Source of the DNA: UMGS1519 sp963621885 | GTDB taxonomy: Bacteria; Actinomycetota; Coriobacteriia; Coriobacteriales; Eggerthellaceae | NCBI GenBank assembly: GCA_963621885.1 | Contig: CAVFFT010000009.1 | Span: 1-20,914, forward strand | Direction: 5' to 3' | DNA: 20,914 bases | Shown here: positions 14,065 through 20,914 of the stretch, piece after piece | Numbering within the stretch: the first letter of the stretch is position 1 | Layout of the letters: every line of letters starts with the position of its first letter | Program-made: the position numbers and the translations under genes | Notes under the pieces: generated by a model | Told to the model about the DNA's origin: nothing | Databases searched by the model: none | Seen by the model: the letters and a program-made list of their open reading frames with translations, nothing else

Positions 14065-14118
14065 ATACCGAATGACCTGCGCATACCGAATGACCTGCGT
14101 GAAAGGAACGACCTGCGT
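14065..14118 (+). repeat. 18-base tandem repeat, three copies
   Basis: Units 14065-14082 and 14083-14100 (ATACCGAATGACCTGCGC/T) differ only in the last base; 14101-14118 shares the GACCTGCGT half. The frame through it reads repeated NDLR, but it lies upstream of the real ribosome site of the CoA transferase. GACCTGCGC also occurs in the 30-base repeat at 10814. Confidence 0.85.
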
Positions 14119-14157
14119 ATAAGCCAAACGCAAAGCGATATGACCAGGAGGGGAATA

Positions 14158-15432
14158 ATGATTCAAAGCAAGGCATTTACCGATCTGACCGTACTCGATT
14201 TCTCGCGCTATCTGCCTGGGCAGTATGCCACGCAGGTGTTTGCCGACATGGGCGCTCGCGTTATCAAAGTGGAGGACACCGGCCTTGGCGATATGTGCCG
14301 TCACGATTTCCCGCTGAAGAATGGCACGAGCTACTACATCACTGCGCTGGGTCGCAATAAGGAAAGCGTTTCCTTCAACCTGAAGGACGAGCGTGCGCAG
14401 GCGTATCTGCAGCAGATGGCGAAGGAGGCCGATATCGTTGTCGAGAGCTTCCGCCCGGGCGTCACGAAGAAGCTCGGTGTCGATTACGACACGCTGAAGT
14501 CCATCAACCCGGGCATCATCTACTGCTCCATCACCGGTTACGGCGAGTTCGATCCGCGCAGCAAGAAGGCAAGCCACGACCTGAATATGCAGGCAGCAAG
14601 CGGCTACCTTGCGGTCAATGGCGTCCAGATCACGCCGATGCCGTTGGTTGATTACGCGACGCACTCCGTGGTTGCGCAGTCGCTGTTGGCAGCTCTGCAT
14701 GCCCGCGATGTCACCGGCGAGGGCGCGTACGTCGACATCTCGATGTTCGACTGCTTCGTCTGGTGGAATTCGCTCATCGATTCCCGTTGGTGCTTCAATG
14801 GCGGTCAGTGCGAGCGTGAGGATCTTGATTACCCGGCGACGGCCTACAACATCTACGAGACGAAGGACGGCGAACATCTGGCCTTTGGCATGGTGGAGCT
14901 GAAGTTCTGGAAGGTGTTCTGCGATGCCGTGGGCGCGCCCGAGCTTCTCGATGCGCACTTGAAGCGCCGTTGGGAAGCGCCTGAGGCTTTTGCCAAGGTG
15001 GAAGAGATCGTGAAGTCGAAGACGCTTGACGAGTGGGTTGAATTCCTCGCTGACAAGGACTGCTGCATCGAGCCGGTTGTGAGCAAGGCCGACGGCATCA
15101 AGCGCGTGTTGAACGAGGCTCCCCACATGATGCGCTACATGGACTTCCCGCAGGCGGGTCACGTGCTGCAGACCGCCATTCCTCATCACATCACGTCCGT
15201 GCCGTTTGAGCTGGGCGAAGTTGTGGAATGCTCGAAGCTGGGCGGCGATACTGAGCGCTTCCTGAAGGAGCTGGGCGCCACGCAGGAGGAGATCGACGCG
15301 ATGGCCGCTGATGGCGCCGTGTGCCTGGGCGACAAGCCGATCGAAGCCGACAATGTGCCGGTGTTCCCGCTTGAGCAGAAGCAGCCGCGCGTGGTAGAGG
15401 TGTTGCGCTGCGATCCGCCGTCCGTCGCGTAG
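14158..15432 (+). CDS. CaiB/BaiF-family CoA transferase (second paralogue)
   Basis: A 424-residue class III CoA transferase. It carries the family N-terminus LTVLDFSRYLPGQYATQ and the canonical nucleophile D141 in HDLNMQAASGY, followed by GEGAYVDISMFD. It forms intertwined dimers in the cytosol and transfers CoA between carboxylates. It is only distantly similar to the CoA transferase at 11191 and closer to the general CaiB/formyl-CoA type, so the two likely handle different acids or the two halves of one exchange. The frame is open to an ATG at 14026, but that extension is only the NDLR tandem repeat; ATG at 14158 follows AGGAGG at six bases. It is divergent from the LysR gene and ends before a terminator hairpin at 15483. 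Substrates are unknown. Confidence 0.9.
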   Translation: MIQSKAFTDLTVLDFSRYLPGQYATQVFADMGARVIKVEDTGLGDMCRHDFPLKNGTSYYITALGRNKESVSFNLKDERAQAYLQQMAKEADIVVESFRPGVTKKLGVDYDTLKSINPGIIYCSITGYGEFDPRSKKASHDLNMQAASGYLAVNGVQITPMPLVDYATHSVVAQSLLAALHARDVTGEGAYVDISMFDCFVWWNSLIDSRWCFNGGQCEREDLDYPATAYNIYETKDGEHLAFGMVELKFWKVFCDAVGAPELLDAHLKRRWEAPEAFAKVEEIVKSKTLDEWVEFLADKDCCIEPVVSKADGIKRVLNEAPHMMRYMDFPQAGHVLQTAIPHHITSVPFELGEVVECSKLGGDTERFLKELGATQEEIDAMAADGAVCLGDKPIEADNVPVFPLEQKQPRVVEVLRCDPPSVA

Positions 15433-15585
15433 GCGCGAGCCTATTGCGGGCGCTCGCATCGGGGCGCAGGCATATAAGAAGCGAATCGCGTCGTGCCAGA
15501 TGGCAGGGCGCGATTCTTTGTGCGTGGAGCGTGGTTCGCCCGATTGGTAGAGCGTGGGGCCTTCAGCAAGCGCGAGCCTATTGCG
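15433..15585 (+). repeat. 16-base direct repeat bracketing the convergent gap
   Basis: GCGCGAGCCTATTGCG occurs at 15433-15448, directly after the CoA transferase stop, and again at 15570-15585. The second copy includes the minus-strand TAG stop of the histidine kinase. The two copies are identical and 137 bases apart. Confidence 0.85.
15483..15519 (+). terminator. Terminator between the second CoA transferase and the kinase
   Basis: GAATCGCG (15483-15490) pairs with CGCGATTC (15509-15516), with an inner GCC/GGC pair, followed by TTT. It suits the plus-strand CoA transferase; the reverse strand ends in a mixed T-rich tract and may serve the convergent kinase. Confidence 0.65.
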
Positions 15586-16999
15586 CGGCGGGAAGCGTGA
15601 CGATGAAGGATGCGCCGCCGCCAGGCGCGTCCTCGACCTTCACGGTGCCATTGCAGGATTGCACGACGTGCTTGACGATGGCAAGGCCCAGGCCGGTTCC
15701 GCCGGTTTCGCGCGAACGGCTCGAGTCGACGCGGAAGAAGCGCTCGAAAATGCGCTCGCGGTATTCCACCGGTACGCCCGGGCCTTCGTCGTTCACCCGT
15801 ATGGTCACGGTGTCGCCGTCGGTCGCGACGAGCAGACTCACGGTGCCGCCTTCGGGACTGTGCTTGATCGCGTTGTCCGTGAGGTTGTAAATCATCTGCT
15901 CAACCAGGGTGAGCATGCCGAGCACGGTGGCCTTGTCATCGAGGTCAAGCGCCAATGTCACGTTTTTCTCTTCGGCAGCGGGCTCGAGACGGTGTGCCAC
16001 TTGTTCGCTCAGGAGCGCAAGGGGTACAGGCTCCTTACCGCTTGCGCCCTCGTCGAGCCACGACAGCGTGAGCACGTCGTCGACGAGGCTGCGCATTGCC
16101 TTCGCCTCTTCCGAAATGAGGCCCGCGAAACGGGGCACATCGCCCGGTGCGACAGCTCCCTGCTCAATCAGCTCGGCATAGCCGCCGATAACCTGCAGGG
16201 GCGTCTTCATTTCATGGCTTACGTTGCCGGTGAATTCCCGGCGGAGGTTCGCCGCGATTTCGAGCTTGCGGTTCTGCTCCTCAAGTGTCTTTCGCTGGTC
16301 ATCAACCCGCTCAAGCAGCGGCTGCAGTTCCGCGTATGCCTTGTTGTCGAGCGGATGCGACAGGTCAATTTCGCGCAGTGGCCGAACAACCATGCGGGTG
16401 AGCAGGCGTGACAGGCCGAAGGACACCAGGAACACCACAATGAGATAGATGCCCAGCTGAGGCAGTGTCTTGCTGAGGAATGAGGCAAGGGACGTGCGCG
16501 TTTCCGCGAGACGCAGCACATAGCCGTCGTCGATGAGCACCGCCGCATACAGCGTGTCGGTGTCGAAGGTATCGGAATGGCGTGAGACCACGCTCTTGCC
16601 CGATTCGCGCGCGCTTGCAATCTCGGCTCGTTGCGCGTGGTTTTCCAGCTGATCGATATCGGCCTGGTTGTCGAATACGACGGTGCCATCGGGTGAGACG
16701 AGCGTGCAACGCGTGTCGCCCAGGGAAGCGGCCTTGAGCGCCGCGCACATGGCGTCTTCTCCGTCGTCGGGATTAAGCGATTCGGCACATTCCGTCGCCT
16801 GTCCCAAGAGGAATTGGGTGGCTTCGTCCTCGTAGGAGGAGAAGCTTGCGGCGGTTGCTGCTACCGTCGCGAGGACGGCAACGCCGAGTGAAAGAAGGAA
16901 GAGCATCGCGAACACGCGGTTCGCGAGCTTCTTTTGGGTGGAATGCGTTTTGATGGATGCCGCCTGAGCAGGGGAATCGCTCGCGGCGAGGGGCGTCAT
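15578..16999 (-). CDS. Sensor histidine kinase, PhoR-like
   Basis: A 473-residue membrane kinase that autophosphorylates and passes phosphate to the adjacent regulator. It has TM1 (about 29-50), an extracytoplasmic sensor of about 125 residues, TM2 (about 180-200) and a HAMP-like linker. The dimerisation domain has H262 in SHEMKTPL. The ATPase domain has the N box (NLTDNAIKH, 372-380), G1 (NDEGPGVP), F box (IFERFFRVD) and G2 (GGTGLGLA, 433-440). All catalytic residues are intact. The ATG overlaps the regulator stop in an ATGA, so the two are translationally coupled. The architecture is that of the PhoR/ResE group, and the phosphate transport and polyphosphate genes just upstream make phosphate a reasonable signal; that is inference. 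The 3' end falls in a 16-base repeat. Confidence 0.93.
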   Translation of the reverse strand: MTPLAASDSPAQAASIKTHSTQKKLANRVFAMLFLLSLGVAVLATVAATAASFSSYEDEATQFLLGQATECAESLNPDDGEDAMCAALKAASLGDTRCTLVSPDGTVVFDNQADIDQLENHAQRAEIASARESGKSVVSRHSDTFDTDTLYAAVLIDDGYVLRLAETRTSLASFLSKTLPQLGIYLIVVFLVSFGLSRLLTRMVVRPLREIDLSHPLDNKAYAELQPLLERVDDQRKTLEEQNRKLEIAANLRREFTGNVSHEMKTPLQVIGGYAELIEQGAVAPGDVPRFAGLISEEAKAMRSLVDDVLTLSWLDEGASGKEPVPLALLSEQVAHRLEPAAEEKNVTLALDLDDKATVLGMLTLVEQMIYNLTDNAIKHSPEGGTVSLLVATDGDTVTIRVNDEGPGVPVEYRERIFERFFRVDSSRSRETGGTGLGLAIVKHVVQSCNGTVKVEDAPGGGASFIVTLPAAQ

Positions 17000-17694
17000 G
17001 CCTCTTCTTCCCGCAGGCGATAGCCTACGCCGCGGACCGTCTGGATGATATTGCCCGCGCCAGGATGCGCCTCATTGAGCTTGCGGCGCAGCGTCTGAAT
17101 ATGCGTGTCGACGGTGCGCGTCTCGCCGATGAATGAGATCTGCCATACGTCCTCAAGCAGCTGCGAGCGCGTGAGCACATGGCCCTGCTCCATAAGCAGC
17201 TTGGCCAGCAGGTCGAACTCCTTCAGCGTGAGGTCGAGCGGAGTGCCGCCGCAGGTGGCTTCGTGTGCGGTGGGATCGAGAAGAACCGGTCCGCAGGAAA
17301 GCATCTTTTCGCTGGTCGGGCGAACGGTTCGCTGGGAACGGCGGAGCAGTGCCTTGCAGCGGCTGATTAGCTCCATCATGCCGAACGGCTTGGCGAGGTA
17401 ATCATCTGCTCCCGCATCGAGACCCTGAACCTTGTCGTATTCGGTTCCACGTGCGGTAAGCATCATCACCGGCACCTCGGCCGTGCGCGGGTTATTGCGA
17501 ACCTCGTGCAGCAGCGACAGGCCGTCGGTTCCCGGGAGCATGATGTCGAGCAGGATCAGATCCGGCGTCGCCTTCGCGCAGGCCGCGCGGAAGGACTCGG
17601 CTTCAGCGAAGCCTTGCGCAGGAAGCCCCGCCTGCTTCAATGCGTACAGGGCGAGGTCGCGGATGTTCTTTTCATCTTCTACGTAGTAAATCAT
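16996..17694 (-). CDS. OmpR/PhoB-family response regulator, PhoP-like
   Basis: A 232-residue DNA-binding regulator. The receiver domain (1-115) has acidic E6/D7, phosphoacceptor D50 in LLDIMLPG, T80 and K102. The C-terminal winged helix (about 130-230) has LTLKEFDLLAKLL and TRTVDTHIQTLRRKL. The frame stays open far upstream, but ATG at 17694 gives the normal family N-terminus MIYYVEDE; the upstream extension would be out of keeping with any receiver domain. There is no Shine-Dalgarno sequence; instead TACAAT ends six bases before the ATG, suggesting a leaderless mRNA. It forms an operon with the kinase, and the ppx terminator separates it from the upstream phosphate genes. It is likely to control that neighbourhood. 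Confidence 0.94.
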   Translation of the reverse strand: MIYYVEDEKNIRDLALYALKQAGLPAQGFAEAESFRAACAKATPDLILLDIMLPGTDGLSLLHEVRNNPRTAEVPVMMLTARGTEYDKVQGLDAGADDYLAKPFGMMELISRCKALLRRSQRTVRPTSEKMLSCGPVLLDPTAHEATCGGTPLDLTLKEFDLLAKLLMEQGHVLTRSQLLEDVWQISFIGETRTVDTHIQTLRRKLNEAHPGAGNIIQTVRGVGYRLREEEA

Positions 17695-17700
17695 GTCCGT

Positions 17701-17706
17701 ATTGTA
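17701..17706 (-). promoter_or_regulatory. -10 box TACAAT placed for a leaderless regulator mRNA
   Basis: TACAAT on the minus strand is followed by six bases and then the ATG at 17694, so transcription would begin on or next to the start codon. No consensus -35 is visible. Confidence 0.45.
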
Positions 17707-17788
17707 TCGCCCGATGAGCGGGGGTTTCTCGGTGCAATGCGAAAAGTGTGCAAATTTCCCGGTGCCCGCTTGAACCCGGCGCCCGGTC

Positions 17789-17821
17789 CAATAAAACGAA
17801 AGCCGCCCGGTGAGGCGGCTT
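17789..17821 (-). terminator. Intrinsic terminator of the pit-DUF47-ppx operon
   Basis: Read on the minus strand, AAGCCGCC pairs with GGCGGCTT over eight base pairs (17821-17814 with 17807-17800), followed by TCGTTTTATT. It lies about 40 bases after the ppx stop and ahead of the regulator promoter. Confidence 0.85.
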
Positions 17822-17860
17822 ACATGGCGTGGGCGACACGCACTCTGTCGTTCCAGGCGT

Positions 17861-18772
17861 TTAACCGAGAAGCGAGAGCAAGTAACCTTCGCGGACGCCG
17901 CTCTTGGCGATGTACATGCGGTCGGCACCCGCGCGCAAAAGGATTTCGCGCGCGATGACGCAGCCCGGCAGGAAGGTGTGAATACGGGCCGGGTTGAGCT
18001 GCAGGAGGTGACGCGAGAAGGTCTCGGGGTCGTCAAGGTAGGCCGAAATCATCGCGTCGAAGTTCGTCAGATGCAGGCTGCGATCGGAGATATCCTCATT
18101 CGTGATGCGCGCCATCTTCAGGGCGAGACGCATGGTGCCGCCGATGCCGCACACCTGCGCGTGCTTATCGAGCTTGACCTGCGATTCGTCGAGCAGAATG
18201 CCCACCGCTTGGCCGAGCGAGTTGAGCTCTTCCGCCGTGGGAAGAATGCCCTCGACCTCGCGTGCCCAGCTGGTGAGGGAGCCCAGCGGAATGCTGTCGC
18301 CATCGACAAATTCGCCAGTCTTCACGGTCATGAGTTCGGTCGAACCGCCGCCGATGTCGAAGAACAGGCCACTCTTGAAGGGGGCGCTCAGCAGGGCGCC
18401 GGAAAGGCTCAAACGTGCCTCATCCTTGCCTGAAAGCACCTGGATCTTGCATTCGGCTTCACGCTCGATGGCAGCCACCGCTTCTTCGGAGTTGTCGCAG
18501 TTGCGCAGCGCGGCGGTGGCGAAAGGCGCGACCATGTCGCAGTTCATGAGTTCGGCCATCCGGCAGAGCTTGCGCACCGACTTGATGCCGGCCACGATGC
18601 CTTCCTTGGAAAGGACGTTTGCTTCATTCACATAAGAGGAAAGCGCCGTGGGCATTTTCGCGCTCGCGAGGCGCTTGAATTCATTATTGGGGGAAATATC
18701 GTACACGCACAGACGCACCGTGTTCGAACCGATGTCGATGATGCCCCAGCGACGTGACTTGTCTTTACTCAT
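17861..18772 (-). CDS. ppx: Exopolyphosphatase / Ppx-GppA family phosphatase
   Basis: A 303-residue ASKHA-fold enzyme that removes terminal phosphate from polyphosphate (or converts pppGpp to ppGpp). Visible motifs are DIGSNTVRL near the N-terminus (phosphate 1 loop), ATAALRN with following acidic residues, the conserved SGKDEARLS, the phosphate 2 loop FDIGGGSTEL, and GIGGT. It is the short form of about 300 residues without the C-terminal HD-like domain of E. coli Ppx. The ATG at 18772 is preferred to one at 18805: AAGGAGA lies seven bases upstream, and its first base is the last base of the DUF47 stop (TAATG), a coupling arrangement. With Pit and DUF47 upstream it links phosphate uptake to polyphosphate turnover. 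Confidence 0.92.
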   Translation of the reverse strand: MSKDKSRRWGIIDIGSNTVRLCVYDISPNNEFKRLASAKMPTALSSYVNEANVLSKEGIVAGIKSVRKLCRMAELMNCDMVAPFATAALRNCDNSEEAVAAIEREAECKIQVLSGKDEARLSLSGALLSAPFKSGLFFDIGGGSTELMTVKTGEFVDGDSIPLGSLTSWAREVEGILPTAEELNSLGQAVGILLDESQVKLDKHAQVCGIGGTMRLALKMARITNEDISDRSLHLTNFDAMISAYLDDPETFSRHLLQLNPARIHTFLPGCVIAREILLRAGADRMYIAKSGVREGYLLSLLG

Positions 18773-19503
18773 TACACATTCTCCTTCACTATCTCTTCGA
18801 TGCATTCTGCCGCATGCTCTATCGTGTCTACCGCTTCTTCAAGCGAGCGAGACATGGCGTGCAAAATGCGACGGTATTCGGGGTCAAGATCCTTGTCTCC
18901 ATACAGATCGTGCATTGCCTCAACGTAAATGGTATCGCAGTCGCTTTCGGCGGTCTGCGCCGAAACAAGAAGAGGCACGATTGCACTGCCGGCTTGTTTT
19001 TCGGGCGGGAGCATATCGATGGCCCGTTTCAGGTCGGCGATGGCGCCTGCCGCTTTTTCCAAGACGGCATTCGTGCTGTCATGAAGATGATCAATATGAA
19101 AATAGTAGGCCCGGATGGATATATCCTCGAATGCGTCGACAACAGAGTCGAGCGTATTCGCGAGCATGCCCATCCCCATCCGGTCGAGGGGCACGTCATA
19201 ATCGCGACGCAGGTGAGCGTGGATGACATGATTCACCTGGTCAGCGTCGTTTTCTATCGTATGCATCGCCTGCATGAGCTCGCGCGTTCCCAGTTCGCCA
19301 GCCGCGATGGCGCTCTTCAGATTGAGCACGAGTTCTTCGGCGAAACCGATCTGGCGGGAGTAGGCTTCGAAATAATCGAAGCGGGGCAGGTCGTTGGGAG
19401 CGGCGGTCCTTTCGGGCTTGGTGATTGTCGGCGGCTTCGACTGATACATCGAGCGCAGCGACGGTATCCACTCGTGCGGTAGGGTTCTTTGAGCAGTCTT
19501 CAT
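18772..19503 (-). CDS. DUF47 / PhoU-like Pit accessory protein
   Basis: A 243-residue all-helical protein of the DUF47 family, related to PhoU. It is usually encoded next to PiT transporters and thought to modulate their activity. Acidic helices typical of the metal-binding PhoU fold are seen, for example HTIENDADQVNHVIH and VVDAFEDISIRAYY, and DTIEHAAECIEEIV at the end. The frame runs further upstream into pit, but that extension is a shadow of the transporter gene. ATG at 19503, with GGGAG six bases upstream and 11 bases after the pit stop, is the real start. The 3' end shares one base with the ppx ATG. This close packing implies one mRNA for all three. Confidence 0.92.
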   Translation of the reverse strand: MKTAQRTLPHEWIPSLRSMYQSKPPTITKPERTAAPNDLPRFDYFEAYSRQIGFAEELVLNLKSAIAAGELGTRELMQAMHTIENDADQVNHVIHAHLRRDYDVPLDRMGMGMLANTLDSVVDAFEDISIRAYYFHIDHLHDSTNAVLEKAAGAIADLKRAIDMLPPEKQAGSAIVPLLVSAQTAESDCDTIYVEAMHDLYGDKDLDPEYRRILHAMSRSLEEAVDTIEHAAECIEEIVKENV

Positions 19504-19514
19504 TAACACTCCCA

Positions 19515-20567
19515 CTAAATAATCAAAAGGAACAACCAGGTGAATCCCCAGGCGAGTAAGCCGCAGCAGGGGAAGGTGAGCAACCAGGTGATCACCATTT
19601 TGCTTGCGAGCCCCCACTTCACCGCATGGAGGTTCTTTTCCGCGCCAACGCCCATGATGGCGGTCGTTTTGGTGTGTGTGGTGGAAACGGGCATGCCGGT
19701 GAAGGTGGCGAGCCCGATGCAGAAGCATGCGGCAAGGCAGGCGGAAAAGCCCTGGTATTGCTGCATTTTCACCATGTCCATGCCCACGCTCTTGATGATT
19801 TTGCGTCCGCCCACCGCGGTGCCGAGGCTCATTACGAGACTGACGAGCACAACGAGCCACAGGGGGAAGCCGCCCATTTCCGATGTGCCATAGGCGCCGA
19901 GCATGACGCCGAGCATCGTGAGCGAAAGGAACTTCTGGCCATCTTGCGCGCCATGGAGTACGGCAACGCCTGCGCCGGCAACGATTTGCGCGCGCAGGAA
20001 GAAGCCTTCGGCCTTGCGGCGGCTTGCCTTTTGGCAGGCGCGTTCCGCGAGGCGGCAGAAGAGCCAGCCGCTGAAGAAACCGAGGCAGGTGCTGACGATG
20101 AGGCCGTAGAGCACCTTCACCCATTCGTCGAAGTTGACGCCGGCGAGTCCGCCTTGCAGCGCGATTGCCGCGCCGGTGATGCCGGCGATGAGGCTGTGAC
20201 TTTGGCTGGTGGGGATGCCGAAGATCCAGGCGCCGACGCCCCACACGATGATGGCGACCATGGCGGCCGCAAGGGCGACGAGTGCGGCGTGGTTGTCGCC
20301 GCCGAAATCGACCATGCCGAAGATGGTGCCGGCGACTGCCGTGTTGACGCTCGTGATTGCGACAAGGCCGATGAAGTTGCAGACCGCGGCCATGGCGATG
20401 GCCGGGCCGGGTTTCATGGCTCGTGTGCCGACAACGGTGGCGATGGCGTTGGGTGCATCAGTCGCGCCATTCACGATGGTGGCGCCCAAACACAGAAGCA
20501 GGATCATTCCCAAGAGGGGGTCTGAAACGATGGCCGATGCCACCGTCGAAATGCTTACCGCGTCCAA
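19515..20567 (-). CDS. pit: PiT-family inorganic phosphate transporter
   Basis: A 350-residue membrane transporter that takes up phosphate (as metal phosphate) with protons or sodium. The N-terminal family signature NGATDAPNAIATVVGTR is at about 33-49. The second inverted-repeat signature is GMPVSTTHTKTTAIMGVG near residue 300. About ten hydrophobic helices are evident. The length is typical of the shorter bacterial PiT proteins. The start is TTG at 20567, with GGAAGGA six bases upstream; no in-frame ATG or GTG upstream fits better. It heads the pit-DUF47-ppx operon. A 13-base palindrome at 20594 lies in its leader or promoter. Confidence 0.94.
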   Translation of the reverse strand: MDAVSISTVASAIVSDPLLGMILLLCLGATIVNGATDAPNAIATVVGTRAMKPGPAIAMAAVCNFIGLVAITSVNTAVAGTIFGMVDFGGDNHAALVALAAAMVAIIVWGVGAWIFGIPTSQSHSLIAGITGAAIALQGGLAGVNFDEWVKVLYGLIVSTCLGFFSGWLFCRLAERACQKASRRKAEGFFLRAQIVAGAGVAVLHGAQDGQKFLSLTMLGVMLGAYGTSEMGGFPLWLVVLVSLVMSLGTAVGGRKIIKSVGMDMVKMQQYQGFSACLAACFCIGLATFTGMPVSTTHTKTTAIMGVGAEKNLHAVKWGLASKMVITWLLTFPCCGLLAWGFTWLFLLII

Positions 20568-20593
20568 TTTTTTCCTTCCAAAACTTTCATCTA

Positions 20594-20606
20594 CGTGATA
20601 GTCACG
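20594..20606. promoter_or_regulatory. Palindrome CGTGA-TAG-TCACG upstream of pit
   Basis: A perfect five-base inverted repeat with a three-base centre lies 27 bases before the pit start. A TTGACA hexamer on the minus strand lies just upstream (20635-20640), but no matching -10 at 17 bases is seen. The dyad could be an operator. Confidence 0.4.
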
Positions 20607-20772
20607 CCAAGGGGAAAAGGACGGGTTATACGAATGTCAAATCTTCGAAAAGTGTGGGCTGAGCTGCTGGGTTTTCGAAAAGCGGCGACGACGCGGTTTC
20701 GTTTGAGGCATCGGCGGCGGACCGTGATGACAGGCAATGCTTTGCGGCTCGCTTGTTTGTTGGGGAATGCGT
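20607..20772. other. Intergenic region upstream of pit
   Basis: No gene is visible. TTCGAAAAG occurs twice, near 20644 and 20675, the second within the palindrome TTTTCGAAAA. Short frames here have no coding character. Confidence 0.35.
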
Positions 20773-20801
20773 AAACCCCGACTCCAAGGGAGCCGGGGTT
20801 T
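20773..20801 (-). terminator. Terminator-like hairpin after the right-edge gene
   Basis: AAACCCCG (20773-20780) pairs with CGGGGTTT (20794-20801), extended inward by CTCC/GGAG after one mismatch, with a three-base loop. Only a short T-run follows on either strand. It is positioned to end the minus-strand gene entering from the right. Confidence 0.65.
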
Positions 20802-20868
20802 GGCGGGTAAGGTGAATGAACCCGATGGCTTGCTGCCGCGTCTTTTACGAATTAAAGGTTCGCGGATG

Positions 20869-20914
20869 CTACTTCGCGCGCGTGACGCCCTCGACGATGA
20901 AGCCAAGCTTGTCG
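20869..20914 (-). CDS. C-terminal end of an unidentified protein (cut by window edge)
   Basis: On the minus strand a frame open from the window edge reads DKLGFIVEGVTRAK and ends in TAG at 20871-20869. The composition is codon-like, and a terminator-like hairpin follows about 70 bases later. Fourteen residues are too few to name the protein. Confidence 0.4.
   Translation of the reverse strand, partial: DKLGFIVEGVTRAK

Noticed and set aside
14026..14157. N-terminal extension of the second CoA transferase containing repeated NDLR
   Set aside because: It is the in-frame reading of a tandem DNA repeat. The AGGAGG site directly before ATG 14158 and the family N-terminus mark the real start.
17695..18036. 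114-residue N-terminal extension of the response regulator
   Set aside because: It would overlap the ppx terminator and the end of ppx, has no relation to a receiver domain, and the protein fits the family when started at 17694.
19504..20244. Long Arg/His-rich extension of the DUF47 frame
   Set aside because: It lies wholly over pit on the same strand in another frame and has the composition of a GC-rich shadow frame.
1..20914. CRISPR array, rRNA, tRNA, transposase or phage integrase
   Set aside because: No regularly spaced direct repeats with unique spacers, no tRNA-like cloverleaf and no transposase or integrase motif were noticed in any frame. The tandem repeats seen are contiguous and too few to be CRISPR.

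Overview
The window is about 21 kb of a GC-rich chromosome with long codon-biased genes. The gene content (CaiB-type CoA transferases, an SMR guanidinium exporter, short operons with AAGGAG-type ribosome sites, GTG and TTG starts) suits a high-GC actinobacterium, most likely of the Coriobacteriia/Eggerthellaceae type. The lineage is inferred from general character, not from a marker gene. Sixteen protein genes are supported, two of them cut by the window edges.

Left end (1-1061, + strand): the C-terminal half of a copper-type P1B ATPase.

Positions 1206-9184 (- strand) hold the most interesting block. Its four co-directional genes read, in transcription order: a large TerB_N/TerB_C protein; a BrxD-type (DUF2791) P-loop ATPase with its own strong -10 box; an Lhr-like SF2 helicase resembling BrxHI of type 2 BREX; and a membrane-anchored double-zinc-ribbon protein whose start overlaps the helicase stop. 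The canonical BREX genes for methylation and PglZ are absent from the window. This is a candidate stand-alone ATPase/helicase stress or defence system.

Positions 9273-9686 (+) hold an SMR-family guanidinium exporter (Gdx) preceded by a very clear guanidine-III (ykkC-III) riboswitch pseudoknot. It is transcribed divergently from the TerB gene.

Positions 9986-15432 look like an acyl-CoA/hydroxy-acid metabolism locus: a short-chain dehydrogenase, a HadA/FldA-like CoA transferase, a LysR-type regulator on the opposite strand, and a second CaiB/BaiF CoA transferase divergent from the regulator. Three of the gaps here hold different short repeats, and the leader of the first CoA transferase contains consecutive hairpins.

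Positions 15578-20567 (- strand) form a phosphate island: Pit phosphate transporter, DUF47/PhoU-like partner, and Ppx-type phosphatase in one tight operon, then a terminator, then a PhoP/PhoR-like response regulator and sensor kinase joined by a 4-base overlap. The regulator mRNA may be leaderless. The right edge carries the last residues of another minus-strand gene and a terminator-like hairpin.

Several proteins here (the copper ATPase, helicase, TerB protein and BrxD-like ATPase) carry long Ala/Pro/Thr/Gly-rich inserts or tails. This looks like a feature of this genome rather than of the families.
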